A DNA stretch of 64,000 bases from Antedon mediterranea (taxonomy: Eukaryota; Echinodermata; Crinoidea; Comatulida; Antedonidae), in NCBI RefSeq assembly GCF_964355755.1, contig NC_092676.1, positions 22,490,288 through 22,554,287 of the forward strand. The letters run 5' to 3'. Shown here piece after piece: positions 13,601-24,760 of this stretch (its first letter is position 1; the number at the start of each line of letters is the position of its first letter). The notes under the pieces are model-generated. The model had not been told where the DNA came from and ran no database searches. It saw nothing but the letters and a program-made list of their open reading frames with translations. The position numbers and the translations under genes are program-made.

Positions 13601-16600
13601 TTGATTTTAGAAAGGTCATTGTTGCAATGCCGGAGTTGTTTGTATCCAACAATTATTTAAACAAATTATTACCCCCAGCAGGATGGTAACAATGTAAAGC
13701 TAATACCTAAGACAAAAAAATGTATCTTTCAACATGCTCCGAGTCAGTGGATATATTTTGCCAAGTACTTCACTCAGTTTCTGAGTGCTTTCATTGATTG
13801 ATTGTTTATTTATCGATTGCATGACGTGATTGATTAATTACGTGATTGATTAGTTAATAGCGTGAATGATTGGTTGCCTCGATTTTTGCCATGACCTTAT
13901 TTCTTTTATATAATTATATAAAAATGTATTTTTTTCTTTTTGTTTATGGGTCTTGCATGACAAGAACTCTCTTCTTGCAAGATAATCTATTAATAGTATT
14001 GTTGTATTGTTATAATATTATTACCATTTTTTTTTTATTGTTTTACCATTGATAGAACTAATAAATGTTGCATGAATTGCATCACAGCATGACTGATTGA
14101 GGAGTGCGTGCGCTATTGACAATTGTATTGATAAATAAATCTTTTTTTTTAAACTTTCTATGTTATTTCGTCAAAGAAATTTGCTTGGTACATTAAATAA
14201 AGAGAAAGGTTGTAGAATAACGGTTTATTTCACCAAAAGCTGCAATGACATGCAACTACAACGCTTAGTACCTGCCAACGACCTTACAGAAGAACAATAT
14301 AAAAGAAGGTAAACATACAAAGACATTGTGAATATCAACATTAGTTGTTGTTGTTGTTGCTAACGTTTTCCGTCTTCCGACATACGCTTTCCACAATTTG
14401 TTTCCATTTTTTTCTGTTTATGGCAGGATGGTTTGTTATTGTGTTAGTGTCTACTAGTCCTTGTAAGTCTTTCTTTATTTGATTCATCCAGTTATTTCTT
14501 GGTCTTCCTACGGGTCGTTTTACTTTCCTGTTAGTTTCCTTCATTGTTTGTTTGATTGGGGTATCATCCGGTAATCTAATTATGTGTCCATACCATTTTA
14601 GTCTCCTTCGTTTAATTCTTTTACTCCATTCTTCTTGTTTTGTTATCTCGTATATTTTCGTGTTACACACTCTATCTGTTAATTTAATATCTATCATCTT
14701 TCGCAACATTTTCCTGTGATATATATCTATACTCTCTTGTAATTTTTTTTTTTTTTCAACATTAGTAAACTGTAAAAATAGTGTTTAGATCGTAAACATA
14801 TTTTGTAATCATTTTTTCAACACATTTAGCCTTAAACATGTTCTAAATACATTCTAAACATGTAGTCTGTATCCAACTCAACAAACCAGTGACGTGTTGA
14901 TTGTTAAACATGTGGAGCAATAAAGACACGTTTAGGTTTTAACACGCTAAACATGTAACTACGTGTTTAAAAGCTAAATGTTTGGAAAAAATAGGTACAA
15001 AATAGATGTTTAAGATCTAAACACTATTTTTACATGTGTAGTACCTATCCCATCACTACTGTCAGTGCAGTATGATTTTGTTAATTAACTATCACGTATC
15101 AATAATGATTATATGGTACTTTTTGTGAAATGATAATTACAATGGTAGGCCTATTTCTTTTCATAATAATTAATGGATTAATGAATATCGATTATTAATG
15201 AATATCGATTATTAATGAATATCGATTATTAATGAATATCGATTATTAATGAATATCGATTATTTGTCTCCACCAAGAAATGGTTGACCACTGTTCAGAT
15301 GATAGACGTTGTTTGCACAAAAAAATCATGGAACTATAAATAATTACCTAGTTGATAGGTCCCACAATAAAACATATTATGTATTGATTTCATTTCAATT
15401 CATTTATTTATTCGACCAATAAACAGATACAGAACAGAAACAAAGAACAATGGTCAGGTGCAACTAAAGCAAAACAATTAATATAACTCAACGAGTCAGT
15501 TGCCCCTTAAAAAACAATGAAATACAAAAAATATTGCGTCAACAAGACGATAAACAAAATGTCCTACGATCTAGTGTGTATTATTCAATAGAATTCTTCT
15601 GACACCGACATAACTCGAAAACAAGCCCATCTCGATATAGCTATAATGGTCTGTGCTTTTTTTCCTAATCAATATTACAAAGGTCATACATACGTTATAT
15701 TTTCCGGATTTTCAGTAAAAAGTAATGTCTAGGTGGCACAAATGAATCTTCCACCATTCTATTCCACTAAAACACATTGATTTAAAATAGAATTTATTGT
15801 TTTATTAGTGCACGGCCTACTTAATATTTCGGCCCATATTGACAGATCTCGAGATTGTATAAGCAAACCAAATATTACGTATTTGATGAATAAAAAAATA
15901 GGTCATGGTCAGACTGATTTGATTTGATTTGAATTTATTTGGAAAATCATCATAAAAAATACATACAAAGTGATAACATAAATTACAGACATTACAAATA
16001 ATACATTTATAAAAGACTTTCCAGGATAGCCCAAAAAGCTTATCAGCTTATTTCCATTGGGATCCTTTTACAATCTAAAATAAAAAATATAAACATTACA
16101 AAGTATTGCATTAAACACGTAAATATTACAAAAACAATAATATAAAAAACAAGTTAAATTAAAGATTATGATTGACTTATAAAATTATTTGGTAGAACAG
16201 AAATGTGATTTAACATTTTTCTTAAAATTAAATTTGTTTTCTATTTGTTGAATGGAATGAGATAGGTTATTCCATGCCTTTATGCCTGTATAATAAAACG
16301 TTTTAGATATCTGACTATCAGATTTAGGAACTGAAAAACCATTGACACTACTTCTAGTCATATAATGGTGGTTAGATGAAACTCTTTGAAACTTTTCAGT
16401 CAAATAAGGTACTGATTTTCCATAAAAAATCTTATGAACATGATTAAGTTTGAGTTGGCAAATTCTATCCTCTAGACATAATTGACCGATTTGGTTCAGT
16501 TCGTCTTTAGACTGTAGTTGCCTAGTAGGCCTACTATTTGTAGATAGACCGGTTATTGTAAAACAATAAACGCATTAAATATATCTAATTATCACTAATT

Positions 16601-19600
16601 ATTGTTACCGTATGTATTAATTTTTTAACAGATTTTATGCTGTTGTTGTTTTTGATCCGATATCAGATAAAGTAGTGCTAAATATTCTTAAGAACTTATC
16701 CCTGACGCTTTTATCTGATGGAGGCTATTTGGTGTGTATACAAAGTTGTAGTGAACGGGATACTTATGGTATGGATATTTTTGAACAAGTTATAAACAAT
16801 TGATAATAAATATAGTAACCAGCTTGAAATGATAACCCGAAGAAGACCATTGAGTGTTTGGTGCTGCGCCCCACCTATCCGTGTTAATTTGTTTGAACCG
16901 CATGCTTCAATTGATTAAAATATATGTCTTTTATATATTATTGTAGACCAAGCTAGCTTAACCGATGTTGAGAAATGTCTTAAGGACATTCGTTTGGATG
17001 GCAGTGATCTTTGTCTGCGTTTTGTGTCTGGAAAACTGCTGCAGTCTAGTGACGTCACACAAAAGGTTATGTTGCGTTAAAATCGTTTGTCGTTACCATT
17101 TTTCTTGCGTTGCGTCGATTTTATAAATTTTCGATCGTAATCGGTTTCCTGTAAAATCCGCATTTCCTACGACAAATCGACGTAGTCGCAACAAAAGTGA
17201 TGTTCTTACGTTTACAGGAAACCAGGCTTTAGCTAAATTTATGACATTCAGATTAATCGTCGTCGCATGGAGGAATTTTTGTTTAAAACCAAAACTACAA
17301 TTCCTCCATGGACGTCTTATCGTGGCACTGTATATAACTACTGTGTTTTTCTGCGGCGTCCTCAAATATTATAGTATAAGGTTTCGTGTGTTGAACCACG
17401 GAGTAACTCCATGGTTGAACAAGGCCATAGACATGGCTACAGTCGCGTGATCAAATTTGAGTTAGTGTTTACCGACCGACCGACCGACCGACATAGTGAG
17501 CTGTAAAAATACACTCGGTGGTTTTCGCTTTTACATGGAGGAATAGTTGATAGAATCCTAGCCACCGTTATATTATAGTATTTTTTTCATTTTGGACGAC
17601 TCCACTAATAATTCAACTTAAACAAGTTTCGGTTACCTTGCACTAGGCACTATCAACACTTTTACTTACGGAGGGATAGTTAATAGAATTCTAGCCTAAC
17701 GGTTACATTTTATTTTGCTCATTTTGGATGACCACTCACATATGACCTTAATAAGTTTCCATAAGTCCGAGTTAGACCACTGTTGCACTAATTACAACCT
17801 ATATACCATCACTTTACTTACAGACAGCGTATTGTGCCGTTCACAAGTTGTCCACTCTCGAATCAAGAAACTTCTTAGATAGTAATAGTTTCCAAGATGT
17901 TCTAAATGATCAAGTTTATTCAACGGATGTTCCTCAGATGTATGAGATTCTTTACGGAAAGACGAATTTTATGAGTACTGGTGGGGCAACGGCAAATCTA
18001 GAGGTTTTTATTTTTCCGTTTGTTATTTTGACAGAGTTAGTACCTCTAGTTTGTTCAACTCATTTACAGCTGACTGGAATGGGAGTTATGTTCTTATCGG
18101 GAAAGTGTACCCGATTCTTTCTGTATGATAGTCAAGTGTCGACCCCCTCGGCAACTCCTCTGTCTTTCCTACTATTATTCAACCATTATAATACCTAAAT
18201 TGTAGTTTAACCATTGTGTATCGGTATCACTGTTTAGGTAGCATTAAAAAATCTAAAACTGGAGCCTGGTATGACAATTCTTGACGTGGGGTCTGGTATA
18301 GGTGGATTTTTGTTTAAATTTGCTAAGGTAAGTCATTTTGGTTCTGTTGCCTTCTGAGCTATTTTTTCCCTTAAATTTATTTATAAAAATACACCCACAG
18401 ATGGGGACGAGATACAAACAAATAGAAAACAATAATAACAATAGTTTTCAATTAATTTTGGAAAGATTCCGAAAATAAAAGGTGGGTGCGGTGGGATGTG
18501 CTCTTTTTCTCTCTTTTTTATATATGAAAATAATAATTATAATAAAAACAAACCAACAAATGTCCAAATACACTCAGAACGACCAAAGCTAAGTTAGTAA
18601 AAAGAGTATTTTACTATGACTATATAATTTCGATATAAATAAACTAAACAGTTGCTATGGCTTAAATTCACTGAAACAGAACGTTTAGTTGTTTCAGTTG
18701 AAATTTGTAAATATTTAAAAAAAGGAGAAGATAAATGGTTCCAAAACCAGTGTTTATAGTCTGCTGAAATAGATTACAAAAAGGGGCTAGGTTTTTTTGC
18801 AACAACTTATACGTTATTGATGATTTTTATGTGATTCTTTTTAAACTTCAGGAACATGGCCTTGAAGTTTATGGACTGGATCTTTGTAGGAATTTGGTCG
18901 ATAGAGCGACACAGACATCAAGAGGATTACCACAACTAAAGGTCGAGTTTGACTCCAATACCGATAACGTTTTCGCTTTATTAGGCCTATATTATCAACT
19001 ATTGAAAATAGTATTTTCTGTTTATCAAATTCTCTATCTACACTTATTACGCATAACAAGTTAAGGTCACATTCAATAAAATAGGTAGATGGAGTTTATA
19101 GTTAGTTTTATTGAACTTTTGAGTTGTTGATAAAATAACTTAGTTTATTACTATAGGTGGAGTTTGAAGTTTGCGATGTATCACTTCGACATTTTCCAGA
19201 AGCATCGTTTGATGCTATATTTAGTAAAGATGTTCTGTATCATGTAAAAGACAAAGACTCTCTCTACAAGCGGTTCTTGGTAAGTCTTAGCATATCTCTT
19301 GCCTAGACCTACTTATAGACCTACATCATACATATTATTGAATGGTTAACTGAATCTCAAGGTTTAATATTTCAATTTAGAGCATGAAGCTATTACATAT
19401 TTTAGCTCCATGTTTAGAGGACCTCAGATTTGGAATGCACTTTAAAGAAGAACTAATCTAATACATCTTTCGAGACATGTAGGGGGTTACTCCGGCGTAC
19501 TCCAGGACAGACAGAGCCTGAATATGTGTTGAAAACAAAATCTATCGACATTTTTTTAGATATGTTTTGTTTTTTCTGATTAGCCTAATCACAGGTTTTC

Positions 19601-21117
19601 TTGGTGTGGGGTCTTCACATATCTTATATCTTATATTTGTATATTTTGAACATTTATTGTAGTTGAATTGCGAGTTATGTCATTAAAGTAGACCTCGTTG
19701 TATTGAATAAATCATTCGTTATGCCGAATTAAACAAAACAAAAATAAATTACATTGTTTCGTATAGCGTTCAATTCTTACTTAGAAACAGATGAAAATAA
19801 TCATATTTATAAAAAAAACTGACGCGATTTTATTGCTGCTGAATGGAAGAACTTCGACCATTTCTTTCCAAAGGACATAATTGTTGATTTTATTTCCCGT
19901 TTTCTGTTTCAAGACGTGGTTAAAACCTGGTGGTAAGCTATTGGTTGTCGATTTTAATCGATGTGACGAAGACCTCAGTGACGCTTTCAAATCTTACTTG
20001 GAGTTCAGGAAAAACACATGGTATCTTTTGACACTAAACGAATATGAAAAGGTTTGAATGTAATGTTAAAACAAACGTTAAGGTCCATACTCTAACTCAT
20101 AGAAAATATTTGTCCTTAACTCACCTCTTTAATAGTCTATTTCGTAGGAAAACTTAAATCTACAGTTACAATATATTTCAGGAAAAAACCCTTTTTATTA
20201 GTAGATTTTTGGTTCGTATTGGAACTACTCATTTACTGAAATGGATGTCCGTGACCGCCATGCATGCTGTGGAAGAAGTTCCTAAGCGCTTCCAACCCGT
20301 CAAAAAATCCCGCGTTCAAATGTCAAATATTAGTTATAGAGTTTCTCTAAAGCCTGTTTCCCATTATGCAAATTTGTTCGCGCGAATCCAACCTTTCACA
20401 GAGAAAAATTTTTTCATTTCATTATATAGTTGAAGGTAAAATTACACATCTTTGTTTTCACAGTGTATACAAAACGCAGGTTTCATCAACATTACTGCCG
20501 AAGATATATCTCTGTTGCAGACAAATACAATAGTAAACGAATGTGAAATGATGAAGAATAAACGAGAAGAAATAATTCAGGTGCAGTACAAAATTAGGTT
20601 AGAATAGATGCAGTAGTAGTATCATGATGACAACATTTCTTTTTCAGGCTTTAACTGTTTGCTGGTGCCAAGAAGACTGTAAGAAATATACATGCACGCA
20701 AGCGCGTATTTCAATGAAGCATACATTGTCACAAATAAAATGTACTACTGTACCTACAATCCACCAATTCAGTGGAAAAGCGCACCGAATGTCCCGCATG
20801 CACAATGGGTTTACGTGAAGTTGAAGTATCAGTTCCTGGTCGTCGAAAATTTTCCTATTCATTATATTACAACTTAATCCGCATGAATACAGTACATTTA
20901 TATGTCAATTTGTTTACATTTTACAAATAGGCCTAGAGATTTAAAAAAAAATATTGAATTATTGTTCTATTTTCAGAAATTTGATGAAAAATCTTACAAT
21001 CGGTGGATTTCAAAGTTGGAAATAAAACACAAAGTTACTGAAAGCGGCAACCATTTATGGGGACTATTTTACGGAGAGAAAGCGAAGAATAATTTGAAAA
21101 CTGACAAGGGTTATTAA
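10629..21117 (+). CDS. pmt: Phosphoethanolamine N-methyltransferase, PMT-2 type (410 codons, 10 exons)
   Basis: SAM-dependent methyltransferase that should methylate phospho-(mono/di)methylethanolamine towards phosphocholine in the cytosol. Exons: 10629-10726, 16632-16768, 16947-17065, 17824-18003, 18238-18327, 18852-18941, 19157-19279, 19914-20051, 20464-20580, 20977-21117. All join in phase with GT-AG borders. Residues 1-150 look like the vestigial N-terminal Rossmann region of nematode PMT-2. The C-terminal catalytic domain has YEILYGKTNFMSTGG (SAM and substrate lid), motif I LDVGSGIGG (193-201), acidic post-I GLDLC (216-220), SKDVLYHV with catalytic-type Asp263 and His267, and WLKPGGKLLVVDF (281-293). 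Length is close to C. elegans PMT-2 (about 440 residues). The start is the first ATG of exon 1. A poly(A) signal follows at 21374. Only one methyltransferase domain is complete, so the first methylation step probably needs another enzyme. Exon borders were placed by eye. Confidence 0.93.
11623..11658. repeat. Perfect 13-bp hairpin
   Basis: ACTTGGCAAAATT (11623-11635) and its exact complement (11646-11658) are separated by a 10-nt loop. It may be an end fragment of a small inverted-repeat element. Confidence 0.7.
11683..11720. repeat. GC-rich hairpin with CTAGAGGG ends
   Basis: CTAGAGGG and CCCTCTAG flank a GAGC/GCTC inner stem with a TCGCTTCGCTC loop, in otherwise AT-rich DNA. The role is unknown; no Helitron end context is visible. 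Confidence 0.55.
13497..13580 (+). mobile_element. Possible tRNA-derived SINE head
   Basis: TGGTCAAGCGGTTAAG near 13506 resembles the A box of tRNA-Leu or tRNA-Ser. AGCTTCAAGACAC near 13563 is a weak B box at suitable spacing. No acceptor-stem pairing was found, so it is not a tRNA gene. It is better read as an old SINE head or pseudo-tRNA. Confidence 0.35.
14341..14720 (-). mobile_element. LINE fragment, C-terminal end of a reverse-transcriptase ORF
   Basis: A minus-strand frame of 122 codons has the C-terminal signature of many non-LTR retrotransposon polyproteins: RRRLKWYGHIIRLPDD, then RPVGRPRNNWMNQIKKDL and a final RKKWKQIVE block. The reverse-transcriptase core is missing, so it is a 5'-truncated copy inside intron 1 of the methyltransferase gene, inserted antisense. 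A poly-T run at 14740-14755 follows the truncation side. Confidence 0.8.
14771..15033. mobile_element. MITE with 29-bp near-perfect terminal inverted repeats
   Basis: The left arm 14771-14799 includes TAAAAATAGTGTTTAGATC. The right arm 15005-15033 is its reverse complement with one mismatch in 29. The interior is rich in AAACATG words and non-coding. The exact ends may extend several bases outward; superfamily undetermined. Confidence 0.75.
15176..15264. repeat. 17-bp tandem repeat, five copies
   Basis: The unit ATTAATGAATATCGATT is repeated about five times with almost no divergence. Each unit contains the palindrome ATCGAT. Recent expansion is likely. Confidence 0.95.
15384..15540 (-). mobile_element. 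LINE 3' end, antisense
   Basis: On the minus strand this reads as a LINE 3' UTR ending in GTCGAATAAATAAATGAATT and related A-rich short repeats, a tail style common in CR1/L2-like elements. No coding part is attached. Confidence 0.5.
15925..16525 (-). mobile_element. 5'-truncated CR1/L2-like LINE with ORF2 C-terminus
   Basis: The minus-strand frame from about 16517 to 16185 encodes a LINE reverse-transcriptase tail: LEDRICQLKLNHVHKIFYG, then HHYMTRSS, FYYTGIKAWNNL and a final FKKNVKSHF block. Its 3' UTR runs to a short (TTTGA)-type repeat tail near 15925-15945. The 5' side is lost near 16525. It lies antisense in intron 1 of the methyltransferase gene, about 110 bp before exon 2. Confidence 0.8.
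17142..17420. repeat. Cluster of three short inverted repeats in intron 3
   Basis: GGTTTCCTGTAAA pairs with TTTACAGGAAACC about 57 bp later. CATGGAGGAATT pairs with AATTCCTCCATG near 17268-17312. TTGAACCACGGAGT pairs imperfectly with ACTCCATGGTTGAAC near 17391-17420. The frames across the region on both strands are explained by these palindromes, not by a gene. Confidence 0.6.
17472..17493. repeat. (CGAC)n microsatellite
   Basis: CGAC is repeated about five times in intron 3 of the methyltransferase gene. Confidence 0.9.
17525..17823. repeat. Diverged ~140-bp tandem duplication ending at a splice acceptor
   Basis: TTTTACATGGAGGAATAGTT near 17530 and TTTTACTTACGGAGGGATAG near 17659 start two related copies that share the AGAATYCTAGCC block and the CATTTTGGAYGAC block. 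The exon 4 acceptor, TTTACTTACAG at 17813-17823, falls where a third copy would start. Confidence 0.6.
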
Positions 21118-22430
21118 TGCCAAATGTAGGCTACTCCATGTAGACCTATAGTTAGAGATGGCACTTTAATCTACATTCACCGTTTTTGACGGAACAGAAG
21201 ACGGGTGTCATTTTGTTAAATTATGGTCAATCAAGTACGTTGCCATTCCGTAAAATAACAGAACAAATGTGAATGGATGTAGCGTTAGTATCCTGCAGAA
21301 TTATAATATTCTATGCCTAGGTCTATGATGCTGATTTCATTATTATAATAAGGGGACACGAAAATGAAACCAAAATAAATACATAATACATACATTAATT
21401 AAGGAAAAAAAATCAGGAGGAAAAAAAAGTTAGTTTAATTTCAGTAGTATTAGTTAGCAAACACAAAAACTGTAATTTCGTTTGGAATTGTATAATAATT
21501 ATTATTATAATCCTTAATTTATTAAACTATTAATATAATTATTGTGTCGTTTGTTTTCTTGATGATATTATTAATTGGGCCGCATAGGCTATAGGCATAC
21601 TTCAAAAATAAATGAGAGATTGATCGAGTGATGGCTACTGTGATCCAGTCTGATATGTTGTGAATTAGAAAGAAACACCGGAAAATTCCGTAGGCCAACA
21701 TGCACACTAACAACAAAACATCACATCACAGGAGGCCCTGAGGGTAGCCTTCAGTTTCAGAAGAAACATAATCAGTATATTTAATTTGTATCATTAGTAT
21801 TATTTTGTTTCAGGACCCCAAACTATCCTGGTCAAAATAATTTTAAGACTTTTACATTTTTATGACGACTGACGCTAACGCTTTTTTCAAAATTATTTAC
21901 CATACCTTTAGGTCTGTCACTTTTAATAAATGTAATTTTTGCAATTTGTTTTACAGATTTTACTTTTTTTACTCTGATTTAGCATTTTTATACTACTAAT
22001 TTTAAATTGTATATACTGTATATATGTATTTGTATTGAAATGTGTGGTTTTGACCAAATGAATGAATGAATCATAAAACCCTACCGGTACGGGTCCTACA
22101 CCGGGCGAAGATTAGCATTGATCTCGATCGATTGTCGTCGTCGGCGTTTCATATTTCATTTTTATAATCTATAGAGGGCGAGTGATGGCACGCCGAATCG
22201 GCGATCAAAAACACAAGCTCGGCGGCTTAAATTTCCCCGATGGTGGTTTACGAATTTATCGGTTAATTTTTGTCTGTTTAAAATAACATTGCAGAGGTCT
22301 AGCAAAAGTAATTTATCACTATTGTAAGCATATGGATCAGCAATATTACCTTATGTACTTATTGTAATTTGTAAGAGATTAATAATTCATTATTATGTTT
22401 ATTTTTGGTAGAACTAAACTTAACCTGGTC
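21118..22430. other. 3' flank of the methyltransferase gene
   Basis: 3' UTR and intergenic DNA. An AATAAA signal is at 21374-21379. Around 21800-22076 there is a retroelement-like 3' end finishing in (GAAT)n. No coding region is supported. Confidence 0.6.
21820..22076 (+). mobile_element. Retroelement 3' end with (GAAT)n tail
   Basis: A T-rich stretch ends in AAATGAATGAATGAATC, the microsatellite tail typical of CR1/L2-like LINEs and the SINEs they mobilise. No ORF remains. Confidence 0.45.
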
Positions 22431-22600
22431 CTAGCTAGGAGGCCTAGCTAGCTAACCTTCCAACAGTGAGCGAGAACCTCTCCAGCAGATAGTGTGTTCG
22501 CGGCAGGCTTGGCCTAGCCTAGATCTTTAAAAAGCTTAGGCCTAGTCCTAAGTATCCCAACGTTAGTAGGCCTAGCTAGGCTATCTAGGCCTATAGAATA
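22430..22600. repeat. Dense TAGGCCTA / CTAGCTAGG word cluster
   Basis: Overlapping TAGGCCTA, CCTAGC and CTAGCTAGG words repeat without fixed period. Similar clusters occur at 24310-24470 and 31370-31490. No coding signal. Confidence 0.6.
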
Positions 22601-22889
22601 ATAATCGTTTCATTTATTTACATTTAACATTAAATGTATCAGGTGATCAGTAATAATGCAAACATACATATAATTACGTCAATGAATCCGTTACCATTTT
22701 GTTTCTATATCTAGGCCTACATTCGTTTCTTGGAATCAAATCCATGTTGTTGGGATTTATCCCTTGCAAATAAAAAATATTATTTATCTACCGATAGGAT
22801 TGGGCCGATTAGAATGCATTTGCCAACATTCTTTTACATATTTCACAACATTATACAGTGTAGGTATAATTTAACCGATTGTAATGTAG

Positions 22890-23345
22890 TATTTAGGATA
22901 TTTTAATATCGATTGTAGGCTACTGTAGCTAGTATTTAAATTGTTTTTATTCCGATTGTGATGTTTAGTTGTTTTGTAGTTTAACATGTTTTAATTCCGA
23001 TTGTATTGTAGTATTTAGGATGTTATATTCCGATTGTACTTTAGTATTTAGTTTAGTTGTATTGTAGTTTAACATGTTTTAATTCCGATTGTATTGTAGT
23101 AAGGATGTTTTAATTCTGATTGTACCTGTAGTCTTTAATATATGTTTTGATTCCATACTATAGTATTTAGTTTAGTTGTAAGTTTAAAATGTTTTAATTC
23201 CGATTGTACTGTATTGTAGTATTTAACATTTTCTAATTTCGAATCCAATTGTACTAACATTTAATGTGTTTAAATCCAGATAGGCATAACATAGTATTTA
23301 ATATATTTAATTTTGATTATACTGTAGTGTTTAGTTTAGTTTTTA
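22890..23345. repeat. Degenerate AT-rich tandem repeat
   Basis: Many diverged copies of a unit containing GTTTTAATTCCGATTGTA, TTGTAGTATTTAG and TAGTTTAGTTGTA, with irregular spacing. It lies upstream of MFAP1 and has no gene. Confidence 0.8.
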
Positions 23346-23542
23346 TATATACGGTAGTAGGTCTAAGTACAGAAGTATACCTAGCCTACTTATAGTTAAA
23401 GCCCCCTTCCCTACGTTTTTTAGATCTAATTTAAGATCACAAACTATATTTAATGTAAAAATAATACTATATGGTCCTATTGCGATAACTTTTTTCGTCT
23501 TTAAACGGTTAAAAATGTGAAAAATAAGTCGATTCTAATAAT

Positions 23543-23577
23543 TATAGCGGCCCGCTATAAATCCCAAAATGCATTGC
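23543..23577 (+). promoter_or_regulatory. Putative MFAP1 promoter: inverted repeat plus ZNF143/Staf-like site
   Basis: TATAGCGG and CCGCTATA form an 8-bp inverted repeat with one central base (23543-23559). This is followed at once by ATCCCAAAATGCATTGCG, which fits the ZNF143/Staf consensus at 17 of 18 positions by my count. A CpG-richer patch follows. Such sites mark TATA-less housekeeping promoters in animals. The start codon is about 1.2 kb downstream, so an untranslated first exon and a 5' UTR intron are inferred. Confidence 0.5.
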
Positions 23578-24675
23578 GCGCGGATTGATATTTTTGTTTT
23601 TCACCTGTAATTCGCCCACTTTTCGATCGATCGTGAGGACAAAACAAATGGAAGACTCCTAACTTTTCAGCGAAAATACTGGGTTTTCCCCAATTTGTAT
23701 CAACGGAGTCTGGCAAAAATAGAAAGACAATTAATGCAGCAACTATACAACGTCAGGCTAGGTATATAGCTAGCGTATGATGTTCGTACGTTACCGATGT
23801 TTACCAGCTAGTCCTACAAAACTAAGCCTAGCCTCCGTCCACGAGAGGTCGATCGCCGCGAGCTACTTAGTTAGTGCATTGTTTCTCACTTTTTATCATA
23901 ATTTACCATAAAACGTACATTTAAGACAAGGAATGACATGGTTTAATGTTTTTAAAGTGATATATATGTATTATTTTCCAAAAAACGTCTAAAATTGCAG
24001 GGAAGGGGTCTTTAATATATAGTACTGTAATATTGTTAAAAAATCTTGGCACTCCGTAACACAGTACAAAAAAAAGTACATGCTTGCTAGTTTTTTTTCT
24101 GTATTGTTCCTTGTAGTTTGTACTGCAGGTTACATAACAGAACAATTGTATTGTCTTCCTATTCAATAGACACCCTTCTCTACATAAAACATCACACCCC
24201 TATCATAATAATGGTATAGTCCATATAAGTCAAGGTGGCCGAAAACGGCACCTGATCCATTGTGTTTTTTAGGAGTATTGTAAACTTTCAACAACAAAAT
24301 GTTTATCTTCTAAACTAGGCTAGGTAGGCTTACAGTATGCCTGGCTAATAAGTAACAATAGTTGGCCTAGCTAGGCCTACCTAGTTTTGCACTAATTCTC
24401 TAGACTAGGGGGCCTGCTAGCCCTGCATCAGCCTACACTCATAGGCCTAGTAGTACCTAGTCTCCTCTACTCTACCATAGAGTTTTGGTAGCACTTAGAC
24501 CTAACTTCAGTCATGATATACTGTAAATAAATGTGTGAAAACATTTCGGTCATCACCACACCGTTGTTTGGCTTAACTACCAATTGCTGTACACATTCAC
24601 GTTAAATCTAACTGTCAACAGTGTTGTGTCTTCCTTGTTGCACTTTTTTTATGTACATAATTTTTCTTTACTCAG
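23578..24675. other. Presumed MFAP1 5' UTR exon and leader intron
   Basis: No coding sequence is visible. The region holds a TAGGCCTA cluster (24310-24470). A strong acceptor, TTTCTTTACTCAG, ends at 24675. The donor of the leader intron was not identified with confidence; TAGGTATAT near 23760 is one candidate. Confidence 0.4.
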
Positions 24676-24677
24676 GA

Positions 24678-24683
24678 ATGTAG
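24678..24683 (+). promoter_or_regulatory. Start-stop element upstream of MFAP1
   Basis: ATG is followed directly by TAG, 83 nt before the MFAP1 start, inside the exon that begins after the 24675 acceptor. Start-stop elements are known to stall ribosomes and lower downstream initiation. Whether this exon reads as modelled is inferred. Confidence 0.35.
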
Positions 24684-24760
24684 AAGTTATTCAACGACGT
24701 GACCCATTAGGAGCAATTTTTATATTTCTTTTGATTCACCAAAATTTTGAAACACCAAAA

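Larger units (their letters stand above)
10727..16631 (+). other. Intron 1 of the methyltransferase gene (5.9 kb), repeat-rich
   Basis: Apart from the retroelements and inverted repeats listed separately, nothing coding is seen. Short frames at 11228-11545, 13466-13660 and 13870-14052 have no domain, no splice support and AT-driven composition. A poly-G run lies near 12139 and a (TGTA)n-like run near 13030. Confidence 0.7.

Noticed and set aside
18942-19064. Continuation of the exon 18852-18941 reading frame past its donor
   Set aside because: The following codons lose family similarity at once, while splicing to 19157 restores the VEFEVCD block.
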